Source: Roseicyclus marinus
GTDB lineage: Bacteria; Pseudomonadota; Alphaproteobacteria; Rhodobacterales; Rhodobacteraceae
Direction: 5' to 3'
DNA length: 64,000 nt
Assembly (NCBI RefSeq): GCF_036322625.1
Contig: NZ_AP027266.1
Coordinates: 1,739,001-1,803,000 of the forward strand
Shown here: positions 33,465 to 42,462 of the stretch, one piece after another
Position numbering within the stretch: the stretch's first letter is position 1
Layout: the number at the start of each line of letters is the position of its first letter
Notes under the pieces: model-generated
Database searches by the model: none
Seen by the model: only the letters and a program-made list of their open reading frames with translations
What the model was told of the DNA's origin: nothing
Translations under genes and position numbers: made by a program

Positions 33465-34256
33465 ATGATCATCGTTCAAGACCTGCACAAGCATTTCGGC
33501 GGCTTCCACGCGGTGGACGGTGCCAGCCTCACGATCGAAACGGGCTCCATCACCGCCCTGATCGGCCCCAATGGCGCAGGCAAGACCACGCTCTTCAACG
33601 TCATCGCAGGCGTGCTGCCGCCCACCTCGGGCCGCGTCGTGATGGATGGCGAGGACATCACCGGCCTGCCCCCCCATGTGCTCTTTTCCAAGGGGCTTCT
33701 GCGCACCTTCCAGATCGCGCATGAGTTTCATTCCATGACCTGCCGCGAGAACCTGATGATGGTGCCCGCCGGTCAATCGGGCGAAACGCTCTGGAACACC
33801 TGGTTCGGGCGCAAACGCATCGCCGACGAGGAACGCGCCCTCCGCGCCAAGGCCGACGAGGTGCTCGAATTCCTCACCATCGAACACCTGGCCGACCACC
33901 CGGCGGGCCAGGTTTCGGGCGGGCAGAAGAAACTCCTCGAACTTGGCCGCACCATGATGGTCGACGCCAAGATCGTCTTTCTGGACGAGGTCGGCGCAGG
34001 CGTGAACCGCACGCTCCTCAACACGATCGGCGACGCGATCATCCGCCTGAACCGCGAACGCGGCTACACCTTTTGCGTGATCGAACACGACATGGATTTC
34101 ATCGGCCGCCTCTGCGACCCCGTCATCGTCATGGCCGAGGGCAAGGTTCTCGCCCAAGGCACCATCGACGAGATCAAGGCAGACGAGGCCGTGATCGAGG
34201 CCTATCTGGGCACCGGCCTGAAAAACAAGGACAAGCTCGAAGGGGCAGAGGCATGA
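33465..34256 (+). CDS. ABC transporter ATP-binding protein, LivG type
   Basis: 263-aa ATPase. Walker A is GPNGAGKTT (35-43), the ABC signature VSGGQKK (about 147-153), Walker B IVFLDEVGAGV (about 166-176; the D-E pair is followed by V rather than the usual P), and the switch His in VIEHDMDFI. The Q-loop region reads LLRTFQIAHEF. It is one of the two ATPases of the liv-type importer and overlaps the next gene by ATGA. Confidence 0.93.
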   Translation: MIIVQDLHKHFGGFHAVDGASLTIETGSITALIGPNGAGKTTLFNVIAGVLPPTSGRVVMDGEDITGLPPHVLFSKGLLRTFQIAHEFHSMTCRENLMMVPAGQSGETLWNTWFGRKRIADEERALRAKADEVLEFLTIEHLADHPAGQVSGGQKKLLELGRTMMVDAKIVFLDEVGAGVNRTLLNTIGDAIIRLNRERGYTFCVIEHDMDFIGRLCDPVIVMAEGKVLAQGTIDEIKADEAVIEAYLGTGLKNKDKLEGAEA

Positions 34257-35080
34257 GCGATACCTCCAACCCCTACCAGAACGACCGCGGCAACAAGGAC
34301 CTGTCCATCACCCGCCCCGGCACCGGCACGCTCTCCTCCAGCCCCGGCACGGGGCATGCGATGAACACGAGCCAGGCCTTTCTCATCGGCGACACGATGA
34401 CCGGCGGCTATGGCAACGGCCCCGACATCCTGCACGATTGCACCATCGCCGTGAACCCGGGCGAGATCGCCGTGATCGTCGGCCCCAACGGCGCGGGCAA
34501 ATCCACCGCGATGAAGGCCGTCTTCGGCATGCTCAACGTGCGCCAGGGCTCCGTCCGCCTCGATGGCGAGGATATCACCGACCTCACGCCCCAGGCCCGC
34601 GTCGCCAAGGGCATGGGCTTCGTGCCCCAGACCAACAACATCTTCGCCTCCATGACGGTCGAGGAAAACCTCGAGATGGGGGCCTTCATCCGCCGCGACG
34701 ACATCCGCGAGACGATGGAACAGGTCTATGACCTCTTCCCCATCCTCAAGGACAAGCGCCGCCAGCCCGCGGGCGAATTGTCGGGCGGCCAGCGCCAGCA
34801 GGTCGCCGTGGGCCGCGCGCTGATGACCCGCCCCAAGGTGCTCATGCTCGACGAACCCACCGCCGGCGTCTCTCCCATCGTGATGGACGAGCTGTTCGAC
34901 CGCATCATCGAGGTCAGCCGCACCGGCATCCCGATCCTGATGGTCGAACAAAACGCCCGCCAGGCGCTCGAGATCGCCGACAAGGGCTATGTGCTCGTGC
35001 AGGGCCGCAACGCCCATACCGGCACCGGCAAGGAACTGCTGGCCGATCCGCAGGTCCGCCGCAGCTTCCTGGGCGGCTGA
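34253..35080 (+). CDS. ABC transporter ATP-binding protein, LivF type
   Basis: 275-aa ATPase with Walker A GPNGAGKST (about 80-88), signature LSGGQRQQVAVGRAL, Walker B VLMLDEPTAGVSP and switch region LMVEQNARQAL. The N-terminus is about 40 residues longer than usual LivF proteins, with a Ser/Thr/Gly-rich segment before MNTSQAFLIGDTMTGGYG; an internal start at 34361 would give normal length, but the 34253 ATG overlaps the upstream stop. Its own stop overlaps the next ATG. Confidence 0.92.
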   Translation: MSDTSNPYQNDRGNKDLSITRPGTGTLSSSPGTGHAMNTSQAFLIGDTMTGGYGNGPDILHDCTIAVNPGEIAVIVGPNGAGKSTAMKAVFGMLNVRQGSVRLDGEDITDLTPQARVAKGMGFVPQTNNIFASMTVEENLEMGAFIRRDDIRETMEQVYDLFPILKDKRRQPAGELSGGQRQQVAVGRALMTRPKVLMLDEPTAGVSPIVMDELFDRIIEVSRTGIPILMVEQNARQALEIADKGYVLVQGRNAHTGTGKELLADPQVRRSFLGG

Positions 35081-35448
35081 TGCCCATGCGCTGGCTGCCC
35101 GCCCTCCTCTGCCTCACAGCCGCCCCCGCCCTGGCCGAGCCCTGGGCCTGCGCCTTCACGGTGGAATGCAACGTGACCGAGGGTTGCGACAGCACCGGCT
35201 TCCAGGCCCAGGTGATCGCCGCCGACCATGCGGGCGACCTCTTCTTGCGCACCGCCATGGGGGCAAGCCCCCTCACCCGTCTGACGCCCGAAGGCGCGCT
35301 TCCCGTCAGCTATGCGGGCGCCACCCATGACGGCATCGCCGAGCTTCTGACGATCGAGGCCGACCGCACCGCGATCCTGACGCTGCACATGTTCGACGGC
35401 ACCGCCGCCGCCATCACCCATTTCGGAACCTGCGAGGAGATGACCTGA
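35080..35448 (+). CDS. Small secreted protein of unknown function inside the liv-type operon
   Basis: 122-aa protein. Residues 1-19 are a Sec signal peptide (LPALLCLTAAPALA). The mature chain has four cysteines (WACAF, VECN, EGCD, GTCEE) that could form two disulfides. No family was recognised. Its ATG overlaps the livF-like stop (TGATG) and its stop directly abuts the permease start, so it is translated as part of the transporter operon. It may be a periplasmic accessory of this importer; that is inference from position only. Confidence 0.75.
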   Translation: MPMRWLPALLCLTAAPALAEPWACAFTVECNVTEGCDSTGFQAQVIAADHAGDLFLRTAMGASPLTRLTPEGALPVSYAGATHDGIAELLTIEADRTAILTLHMFDGTAAAITHFGTCEEMT

Positions 35449-36459
35449 ATGGACATCCTCAACGCCTTCGTGACGTTGCTCAACTTCGTCATCATCCCGG
35501 CCACCGCCTATGGCGCGCAGCTCGCGCTTGGCGCGCTGGGCGTGACGCTGATCTACGGCATCTTGCGCTTCTCCAATTTCGCCCATGGCGACACGATGGC
35601 CTTCGGCACGATGGTCGTGATCCTGTGCACCTGGGGCCTTCAGGGCGCGGGCATCACGCTCGGGCCGCTGCCCACCGCGCTTCTGGCGCTGCCCGTGGGC
35701 ATCGCGATCACCGGGCTTCTGGTCATCGGCACCGACCGCGCCGTCTACCGCTTCTACCGCGCGAAAAAGGCCAAACCCGTCATCTTCGTCATCGCGTCGC
35801 TTGGCGTGATGTTCATCATGAACGGCATCGTGCGCTTCATCATCGGCGTCGATGACCAACGCTTCGCCGATGGCGAACGCTTCATCATCTCGGCCCGCAC
35901 CTTCCGCGACATGACCGGCCTCGAGGAAGGTCTGGCCTTCCGCACCTCGCAGGGCCTCACCATCGTCGTGGCGATCATCGCCGTGGTGCTCCTGTTCTGG
36001 TTCCTCAACCGCACCCGCACCGGCAAATCCATGCGCGCCTTTTCCGACAACGAGGATCTGGCGCTCCTGTCGGGGATCAATCCCGAACGGGTCGTGATGA
36101 TCACCTGGCTGATCGTCGCGGCACTCGCCACCACGGCGGGCACGCTCTACGGCCTCGACAAATCGTTCAAGGCCTTCACCTATTTCCAACTGCTCCTGCC
36201 GATCTTCGCCGCCGCCATCGTGGGCGGCTTGGGCAACCCGGTCGGCGCGATCCTGGGCGGCTTTCTCATCGCCTTTTCCGAGGTCGGCGTGACCTATGCC
36301 TTCCGCAAGGTCGTGGAATATCTCGCCCCCGGTGACTGGCAGCCCGAGGGGCTTTTGCAGCTCCTGTCCACCGACTACAAATTCGCGGTCAGCTTCGCGA
36401 TCCTGCTCATCGTCCTCCTGTTCCGGCCCACCGGCATCATGAAGGGGAAATCGGTATGA
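35449..36459 (+). CDS. Branched-chain-type ABC transporter permease, LivH type
   Basis: 336-aa inner-membrane permease with about eight helices. The segment LGALGVTLIYGILRFSNFAHGD (about 25-46) is the family hallmark, and the cytoplasmic coupling loop includes MRAFSDNEDLALLSGINPERV (about 193-213). It pairs with the LivM-type permease that it overlaps by ATGA at 36456-36459. Confidence 0.92.
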   Translation: MDILNAFVTLLNFVIIPATAYGAQLALGALGVTLIYGILRFSNFAHGDTMAFGTMVVILCTWGLQGAGITLGPLPTALLALPVGIAITGLLVIGTDRAVYRFYRAKKAKPVIFVIASLGVMFIMNGIVRFIIGVDDQRFADGERFIISARTFRDMTGLEEGLAFRTSQGLTIVVAIIAVVLLFWFLNRTRTGKSMRAFSDNEDLALLSGINPERVVMITWLIVAALATTAGTLYGLDKSFKAFTYFQLLLPIFAAAIVGGLGNPVGAILGGFLIAFSEVGVTYAFRKVVEYLAPGDWQPEGLLQLLSTDYKFAVSFAILLIVLLFRPTGIMKGKSV

Positions 36460-37808
36460 CCACGACACCTGACACCGCGCGCGGCCCCGCCATGGCCCCG
36501 GCCAAACGCGTCGACACCCGCGCCATCCTGCTCTTCGCCTTCGTGGCCTGCCTCTTTGTCGGCACGGGCGTGCTGCAATCGTGGAACACGACGCTCTCGA
36601 TCTTCAACATGGCCCTTGTCGGCGCGATCATGGCCTTGGGCGTGAACATGCAATGGGGCTATGCGGGCCTGTTCAACGTGGGCGTGATGGGCTTCGTGGC
36701 GCTCGGCGGGCTTGCCGCCGTCCTCGTCTCCATGGACCCGGTGGACGAGGCCTGGGCCGCAGGCGGCCTCCAGATCCTCCTCGCCCTCGTCCTTGGCGCC
36801 GCGACCATTGTCCTCGCGATCCTCGCCTATGCGCGCCTTGCGGCCGGTCCGCTGCGCACGCTCGCGATGCTCGTCATCCTGATCGGCGGTTTCTTCCTCT
36901 TCCGCGCCGTCTTCGACCCCGCCGTCGCCCGGGTGGAGGCGGTCAATCCCGCCTCCACCGGCTATCTCGGGGGCCTCGGCCTGCCCGTGATCCTGGCCTG
37001 GCCCATGGGTGGCGTTCTGGCCGCAGGGGCCGCCTGGCTCATCGGCAAGACCGCGCTGGGCCTGCGCTCCGATTACCTCGCCATCGCGACGCTCGGCATC
37101 GCCGAAATCATCATCGCCGTGATGAAGAACGAGGATTGGCTCGCGCGCGGCGTCAAGAACGTCACCACCATCCCCCGCCCCGTCCCCTACGAGGTCGATC
37201 TCCAGCAATCGCAATGGTTCATCGATCTGGCGGACAGGCTCGGGGCCGATGTGATCACCTTCTCCTCGATCTTCGTCAAACTCTGCTATGCCTCGCTCTT
37301 CATCGTGGTTCTTCTCGCGCTGATCTGGCTCTCGGAAAAGGCGTGGAATTCGCCCTGGGGCCGGATGATGCGCGCGATCCGCGACAACGAGGTTTCGGCC
37401 TCCGCCATGGGCAAGGACGTCAAGGCGCGCCACCTGCAGGTCTTCGTCCTCGGCTCCGCGGTGATCGGCATGGCGGGCGCGATGATGACCACGCTCGACA
37501 GCCAGCTCGTGCCCGGGACCTACCAGCCCCTGCGCTTCACCTTCCTCGTCTGGGTGATGGTGATCGTCGGCGGCTCGGGCAACAACTGGGGTGCGGTCCT
37601 GGGCGGCTTCCTGATCTGGTGGCTCTGGATCCAGGTGGAACCGCTCGGCGCACTCCTGATGCAGGGCATCACGGCGGGCATGGATGCCGACAGCTGGCTG
37701 CGCGCCCATCTGCTCGACTCCGTCGCCCATATGCGGCTCCTGACGATGGGGCTCATCTTGCTCCTCGTCCTGCGCTTCAGCCCGCGCGGCCTCATCCCCG
37801 AGCGCTGA
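36456..37808 (+). CDS. Branched-chain-type ABC transporter permease, LivM type
   Basis: 450-aa permease, longer than a usual LivM (about 320-420), owing to extra hydrophobic segments around residues 105-160. Conserved parts are MALGVNMQWGYAGLFNVG (about 64-81), ALGLRSDYLAIATLGIAEI and the coupling loop MMRAIRDNEVSASAMGKDV (about 305-323). Last gene of the transporter operon and followed by a 13-bp-stem hairpin terminator. Confidence 0.92.
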   Translation: MTTTPDTARGPAMAPAKRVDTRAILLFAFVACLFVGTGVLQSWNTTLSIFNMALVGAIMALGVNMQWGYAGLFNVGVMGFVALGGLAAVLVSMDPVDEAWAAGGLQILLALVLGAATIVLAILAYARLAAGPLRTLAMLVILIGGFFLFRAVFDPAVARVEAVNPASTGYLGGLGLPVILAWPMGGVLAAGAAWLIGKTALGLRSDYLAIATLGIAEIIIAVMKNEDWLARGVKNVTTIPRPVPYEVDLQQSQWFIDLADRLGADVITFSSIFVKLCYASLFIVVLLALIWLSEKAWNSPWGRMMRAIRDNEVSASAMGKDVKARHLQVFVLGSAVIGMAGAMMTTLDSQLVPGTYQPLRFTFLVWVMVIVGGSGNNWGAVLGGFLIWWLWIQVEPLGALLMQGITAGMDADSWLRAHLLDSVAHMRLLTMGLILLLVLRFSPRGLIPER

Positions 37809-37819
37809 AACCGACAAGA

Positions 37820-37852
37820 AAGGGTGAAGGCCCGAACCCGGCCTTTACCCTT
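37820..37852 (+). terminator. Hairpin terminator of the liv-type operon
   Basis: Positions 37820-37832 pair completely with 37840-37852 (13-bp stem, one G-T wobble, 7-nt loop), 12 bp after the livM-like stop. There is only a short pyrimidine tail. Confidence 0.7.
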
Positions 37853-37905
37853 CCTCAACCCTCCAAGGCCGCCGCGCCGCGCCCCCCAAAGCCGCGCCTG
37901 CGCAA

Positions 37906-37998
37906 TTAACCCTTCGACAAGCTTCGCCGCGCGATCTTAACCTCCCGGCAAGAAACGCCCCGCACCGTTAACCCCGCATCAAGGTTAACGCCCTGCCC
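37906..37998. repeat. Degenerate 31-bp tandem array of TTAACC-N6-CAAG
   Basis: TTAACC occurs at 37906, 37937 and 37968, exactly 31 bp apart, each followed after six bases by CAAG. The third copy is part of a perfect inverted repeat CGTTAACC-N9-GGTTAACG (37966-37990). The array lies in the noncoding gap between convergent operons. Confidence 0.6.
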
Positions 37999-38058
37999 TT
38001 CTCTGTTTCAAAAATATCCCGGGGGAGGCGCGCAAAGCGCGCCGGGGGCAGAGCCCCC
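37998..38058. repeat. Intergenic palindromic repeat element, copy 2
   Basis: It shares the 20-base core TCTGTTTCAAAAATATCCCG with 18431-18450, then has a GGCGCGC/GCGCGCC hairpin and GGGGGC-AGA-GCCCCC. A further partial GGGCAGAGCCCCC follows at about 38072-38084. Together with the hairpin and 31-bp array it fills the 300-bp gap 37809-38108, which has no coding frame. Confidence 0.6.
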
Positions 38059-38108
38059 AACCTACAGCCCCGGGCAGAGCCCCCCTACTTGTAATGCCCG
38101 AACCGGCC

Positions 38109-38885
38109 CTACCGCCCCTCGAACCGCGCCGGCCGCTTCTCGAGAAAAGCCAGAACGCCTTCCTTGAAATCGCGCGTGCGCCCGCAGTCGCCCTGCAATT
38201 GCCCTTCCATAAGAAATTGTTCTTCAAGGGAATTTCCCGCGCTCGCCTGCATCACCTTCTTGATCTTGCGATAGGCTTCGGTGGGCCCCGTGGCCAGATG
38301 CTCGGCCCTTGCGCGCCAGGTGCCCTCGAATTCCGCCTCGGGAACCGCCTCCCAGATCATGCCCCATTGGGCCGCCTGCGACGCGCTGATCTTATCGGCA
38401 AAGAGCGCCGCCCCCATCGCCCGCTGCATCCCGATCATGCGCGGCAAAACCCATGTCCCACCCGCGTCAGGGATCAGGCCGATCCGCGTAAAGGCTTGAA
38501 TGAACGACGCATTTTCCGCAGCGATCACGATGTCACAGATCAGCGCCAGGTTCGCGCCCGCCCCCGCCGCCGTCCCGTTCACCGCCGCGATCACCGGCAC
38601 GGGACAATCCACGATGGCCATCAGCATCGGGATATATTCATCCCTCAGCGTCCGCTCCAGGTTCATGTCCGAAACGGCCGCCTTGTCGCCCAGGTCCTGC
38701 CCGGAACAAAAGGCGCGACCGGTCCCGGTCAGCACCACGACCCGCGCAGTTTTCCCTGCATCTTCAACGGCATGGGTAATCTCGGCGCGCATCTGCGCAT
38801 TGAGCGCATTCATCACCTCGGGCCGGTTCAGCGTGATCACCGCCATCCCGTCCCGGTCCATCCGCGTGATCGTCTGATACTCCAT
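38109..38885 (-). CDS. Enoyl-CoA hydratase/isomerase, PaaG-like
   Basis: 258-aa crotonase-fold enzyme. Oxyanion-hole segments are FCSGQDL (about 58-64) and AVNGTAAGAGANLAL (about 100-114). The active-site region RIGLIPDAGGTWVLPRM carries the Asp typical of PaaG, the ring-1,2-epoxyphenylacetyl-CoA isomerase, rather than the paired Glu of hydratases. No other phenylacetate genes are adjacent; it lies 73 bp downstream of ccmH on the same strand. PaaG-like isomerases also act on unsaturated fatty acyl-CoAs, so the substrate is open. Confidence 0.82.
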   Translation of the reverse strand: MEYQTITRMDRDGMAVITLNRPEVMNALNAQMRAEITHAVEDAGKTARVVVLTGTGRAFCSGQDLGDKAAVSDMNLERTLRDEYIPMLMAIVDCPVPVIAAVNGTAAGAGANLALICDIVIAAENASFIQAFTRIGLIPDAGGTWVLPRMIGMQRAMGAALFADKISASQAAQWGMIWEAVPEAEFEGTWRARAEHLATGPTEAYRKIKKVMQASAGNSLEEQFLMEGQLQGDCGRTRDFKEGVLAFLEKRPARFEGR

Positions 38886-38958
38886 GCGCCGCTCCCCGTT
38901 TGCCTTGCGGCAGACTAGACGCGAGACTTGGCGGCGAAAAGCGCAAACGCGGCGTCAC

Positions 38959-39414
38959 TCAGTCCCGCAAAAGGTCCTTGAGCCGCGCTTCCTCCTCGGC
39001 GCTCAGCGCCGCTTCGGTCGGTGCCGGGCTTTGCGCGCGGCGGCGGACATAGACCGCCGCAAGCCCCGCCCCCAACACCAACAGCAGCGCGGGCGCGAGC
39101 CACAGCACGATGTTCGATCCCGTAAGCGTCGGACGCAAAAGGACATATTCGCCATAGCGGTCGACGATGAAGGACACGACCTCTTCGTCGCTGTCGCCCG
39201 CGACCAGCCGTTCCCGCACCAAAAGCCGCAGGTCGCGCGCCAGTGTCGCGTTGGATTCGTCGATGGATTCATTGCGGCAGACAAGGCACCGCAAGCCCGC
39301 CGAAATATCCCGCGCGCGCTCCTCCATCACCGGATCGGGCAGCACCTCATCGGGCTGGACCGCCAGCGCCGGGCTTGCCAGCGCCAGCATGACGCCAAGG
39401 AAAAGCGCCCTCAT
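38959..39414 (-). CDS. ccmH: Cytochrome c maturation protein CcmH
   Basis: 151-aa membrane-anchored periplasmic thiol oxidoreductase. Signal peptide about 1-18; the redox motif [14 protein letters not shown] (about 41-54) holds the Cys-x-x-Cys that reduces apocytochrome heme-binding thiols; a membrane helix lies at about 103-122 and a short acidic tail follows. Its start overlaps the ccmF stop by 4 bp. Confidence 0.95.
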   Translation of the reverse strand: MRALFLGVMLALASPALAVQPDEVLPDPVMEERARDISAGLRCLVCRNESIDESNATLARDLRLLVRERLVAGDSDEEVVSFIVDRYGEYVLLRPTLTGSNIVLWLAPALLLVLGAGLAAVYVRRRAQSPAPTEAALSAEEEARLKDLLRD

Positions 39415-41396
39415 TCCGCAGGCACCCCGTCCATCGTCGCCCGCGCCTTGGCCGCACCGGCGGCAAAGCGGTAGCGCCGGTCGCTCAGGCTCAGGAAACC
39501 GCCAAGCGCCATGATGATCGCACCACTCCAGATCCAGTTGGCAAAGGGCTTGAGCCAGACACGCAGCGCCCAGCCGCCACCCGCCTGCGGCTCGCCCAGG
39601 GTGACATAGACATCGCGGGTAAAGCCGTTGTCGATCCCGGCCTCGGTCGTCGGCATGCCCGCCACCGGGTAGATGCGCCGCTCGGGATGCAGGAGCGCGA
39701 TCTGGGTGCCGTCTTCATCCCGCACGGCGACATGGCCCATGGTCGAGATGTAATTGGGCCCCCGCACGTTTTGTTCGACCGACAAAAGCTCGATCTCGTA
39801 GGCGCCGACCTGGTAGGGCTCGCCGGGTTGGGCGACGCGGATATCTTCGGTCTGGTAGCCCGTCAGCGCCACGACACCGAACATGGTGACGCCCACGCCC
39901 GCATGGGCGATCGTCTTGCCCCAATCGGCGCGCGGCAAGCGCCAGAGCCGCGCGAAACGTCCCGCGACATCGCCGCGCCCGGTGCGCGACCACAGATCGA
40001 CGACAGCGCCCGCCATGAGCCAGACCGCCAGTCCGATCCCGATGGGCGAGAGCGCCGAGGAGCCGGTGAAGACCGCATAGGCCAAAAGCCCAAGCGCCAC
40101 GGCCAGCACCATCGCGGGCACCAGCGCCCGCACCGCCCGGCCAAGGCCTGCGCGTTTCCACGGCAGCATCGCCCCGATGGGCAGTGCGATGGCCAGCCCG
40201 AACATGAAGGGCGTGAAGGCCGCGTTGAAAAACGGCGGGCCGACCGACAGCGTCCGGTCCCAGATCATTTCCGCGATGAGCGGCCAGATCGTGCCGATGA
40301 AGACGACAAAGGTCGACACCGCAAGAAGCAGGTTGTTCACCACCAGCCCGCTTTCGCGGCTCACGGTGGAGAAGACGCCCTTGGCCTCCATCGTGCCGGC
40401 GCGAAACGCGAAGAGCAACAGCGCGCCGCCCATGAAGAAGGCAAGGATCATCAGGATGAACACGCCCCGTTCGGGATCATTGGCAAAGGCATGCACGCTC
40501 GTCAGAACGCCCGAGCGCACGATGAAGGTGCCGATGAGCGAAAACCCGAAGGCGAGAATGGCCAGAAGGATCGTCCAGCTTTTCAGCGCCTCGCGCTTTT
40601 CCACCACGATGGCCGAATGCAATAGCGCCGCCGCGATCAGCCAGGGCATGAGCGAGGCATTCTCGACCGGGTCCCAGAACCAGAACCCGCCCCAGCCCAG
40701 CTCGTAATAGGCCCACCACGACCCAAGCCCGATGCCGATGGTCAGAAAGACCCAGGCCGCCAGCGTCCAGGGCCGCACCCAGCGGCCCCAGGCGGCATCG
40801 ACCCGCCCCTCGATCAGGGCGGCCACGGCAAAGGAGAAGGCCATCGAGAGCCCGACATAGCCGAGATAGAGGAAGGGCGGGTGAAAGGCCAAACCGGGGT
40901 CTTGCAGCAGCGGGTTCAGATCCTGCCCGTCGAAAGGCGGAATTTCCAGCCGGAGAAACGGGTTGGAGGTGAAGAGGATGAAGGCGAAAAAGGCCGCCGC
41001 GACCGAGGATTGCACGGCCAGCACGCGGGCCTTGAGCGTCGGGGGCAGATTGGACCCGAACCAGGCGGCGCAGGCCCCGAAGAGCGTCAGGATCAGCACC
41101 CAGAGCAGGAGCGAGCCTTCGTGATTCCCCCAGACACCCGAGATCTTGTAGAGCAAGGGCTTGTCGGTATGGGAATTGGCCACAACGAGGTTGAGCGAGA
41201 AATCCGAGGTCACGAAAGCCCATGTCAGCGCCGCGAAGCTGAAGGCCGTGAGCAGGAATTGCGTGGTCGCGGCGGGGTCCGCCACGGCCATCCACGCGGC
41301 ATTGCCACGCTGCGCGCCGATCAGCGGCACGATCATCTGGAAGATCGCCACCATGAAGGCGAGGATCAGGGCGAAATGTCCGAGTTCTGTGATCAT
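39411..41396 (-). CDS. ccmF: Cytochrome c heme lyase subunit CcmF
   Basis: 661-aa integral membrane protein with about 14-15 helices. The tryptophan-rich heme-handling segment is [20 protein letters not shown] (about 235-254), with conserved histidines before and after (for example [11 protein letters not shown] near 91-101). CcmF with CcmH attaches heme to apocytochromes c. The minus-strand operon continues to ccmH. Its ribosome-binding site is weak. Confidence 0.96.
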   Translation of the reverse strand: MITELGHFALILAFMVAIFQMIVPLIGAQRGNAAWMAVADPAATTQFLLTAFSFAALTWAFVTSDFSLNLVVANSHTDKPLLYKISGVWGNHEGSLLLWVLILTLFGACAAWFGSNLPPTLKARVLAVQSSVAAAFFAFILFTSNPFLRLEIPPFDGQDLNPLLQDPGLAFHPPFLYLGYVGLSMAFSFAVAALIEGRVDAAWGRWVRPWTLAAWVFLTIGIGLGSWWAYYELGWGGFWFWDPVENASLMPWLIAAALLHSAIVVEKREALKSWTILLAILAFGFSLIGTFIVRSGVLTSVHAFANDPERGVFILMILAFFMGGALLLFAFRAGTMEAKGVFSTVSRESGLVVNNLLLAVSTFVVFIGTIWPLIAEMIWDRTLSVGPPFFNAAFTPFMFGLAIALPIGAMLPWKRAGLGRAVRALVPAMVLAVALGLLAYAVFTGSSALSPIGIGLAVWLMAGAVVDLWSRTGRGDVAGRFARLWRLPRADWGKTIAHAGVGVTMFGVVALTGYQTEDIRVAQPGEPYQVGAYEIELLSVEQNVRGPNYISTMGHVAVRDEDGTQIALLHPERRIYPVAGMPTTEAGIDNGFTRDVYVTLGEPQAGGGWALRVWLKPFANWIWSGAIIMALGGFLSLSDRRYRFAAGAAKARATMDGVPAE

Positions 41397-41559
41397 GGCG
41401 CAAGTCTATGTCGATCGGGACGACGCGCCAATAGGATGCGACACCGCTTCACATCGGATTGACCGTGTCAAAGGCGCACGCCCCATGCCCGGCCGCCTGT
41501 GGGGGGCGGCCGGGCCTGCATATTTTTGGAAAGATGAAGCCCAAGGGCGCGGAGGGGCC
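41397..41559. other. Intergenic gap ccmF / aldo-keto reductase
   Basis: 163 bp with no coding frame. It contains TATTTTTGGAAAGATGAAGC (41521-41540), a variant of the motif at 26741-26760, preceded by a GGCCGCCT/GGGCGGCC-like hairpin; probably a terminator-associated repeat for the aldo/keto reductase gene. Confidence 0.4.
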
Positions 41560-42462
41560 TCAGGCGACCTCGCGGCCCAGGGCGGCTGTATAGATCTCGA
41601 ACCAGGTCTGCCGGTCGAGCGTGACGCGCGCGGCATCGCCAAGGGCTGCGATCCGCGCAAGGCTGTTGGTGCCCATGACCGGCAGGATGCGCGCGGGATG
41701 CCGCAAGAGCCAGGCCACCGCGACAGCCTCGGCCGCGACGCCCTGGTCCTGCCCGATGCGGTCAAGGACGGCGCGGACAGCCGCACCCTCCGCCCCGAAA
41801 AGCCGCCCGCCCGCCAGCGGCGACCAGGCCATGATCGGGACGGATCTTTCCTGCATCCAGGCCACCTCGCCATCGGTGAGCGGTGCGTGATGCAGGACGC
41901 TCAGTTCGATCTGGTTGGTGGCCAGCGGCGTTTCCATCGCCGATTGCAGAAGCGACCAATCGTGGCGCTTGAAATTCGACACACCCACGGCCCGCACCTT
42001 GCCCGCCGCGACCAGCGTGTCGAGGGCGCGGCCCGTTTCCTCGTGGTCCATCAGCGGATCGGGGCGGTGGATCAGGAGAAGGTCGATCACCTCGATCCCC
42101 ATCGCCGTGAGCGATTGTTCGACCGAGGCCGTGATATGGGGCGCGGACGTGTCGTAATACTTGACCCGCCGGTCGGAATAGCGGCCGACGGGCGCGATGA
42201 TGTCGCATTTCGTGACGATCTCGATCCTGTCACGAAGGCCCGGAGCGTTGCGCAGGGCATCGCCAAGGATCGCCTCGGCGGTGTAGCCGCCATAGATATC
42301 GGCCTGGTCCATCGTGGTGATGCCTAAGGCGAGACAGGCCTCGATCTTGGCCTGGACATGCGCGGGCGAGGTATCGGCGTCATCGCCAAGCCGCCACATC
42401 CCATAGACGATGCGCGACAGGTCGAGCGGCCCGACATTGATCCGATCCACGTGAGAGGCCAT
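41560..42462 (-). CDS. Aldo/keto reductase family oxidoreductase
   Basis: 300-aa TIM-barrel NADPH-dependent reductase of the YdhF-like group. The N-terminal VYGMWRLGDD leads to the catalytic Asp/Tyr in TTMDQADIYGGYTAE (about 49-63), Lys in IVTKCDI and His in LLIHRPDPLMD. The ATG at 42462 shares its A with the stop of the upstream monooxygenase gene (TGATG), so the two are translationally coupled. The pairing suggests it reduces an aldehyde or keto product released by the monooxygenase. Confidence 0.87.
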   Translation of the reverse strand: MASHVDRINVGPLDLSRIVYGMWRLGDDADTSPAHVQAKIEACLALGITTMDQADIYGGYTAEAILGDALRNAPGLRDRIEIVTKCDIIAPVGRYSDRRVKYYDTSAPHITASVEQSLTAMGIEVIDLLLIHRPDPLMDHEETGRALDTLVAAGKVRAVGVSNFKRHDWSLLQSAMETPLATNQIELSVLHHAPLTDGEVAWMQERSVPIMAWSPLAGGRLFGAEGAAVRAVLDRIGQDQGVAAEAVAVAWLLRHPARILPVMGTNSLARIAALGDAARVTLDRQTWFEIYTAALGREVA

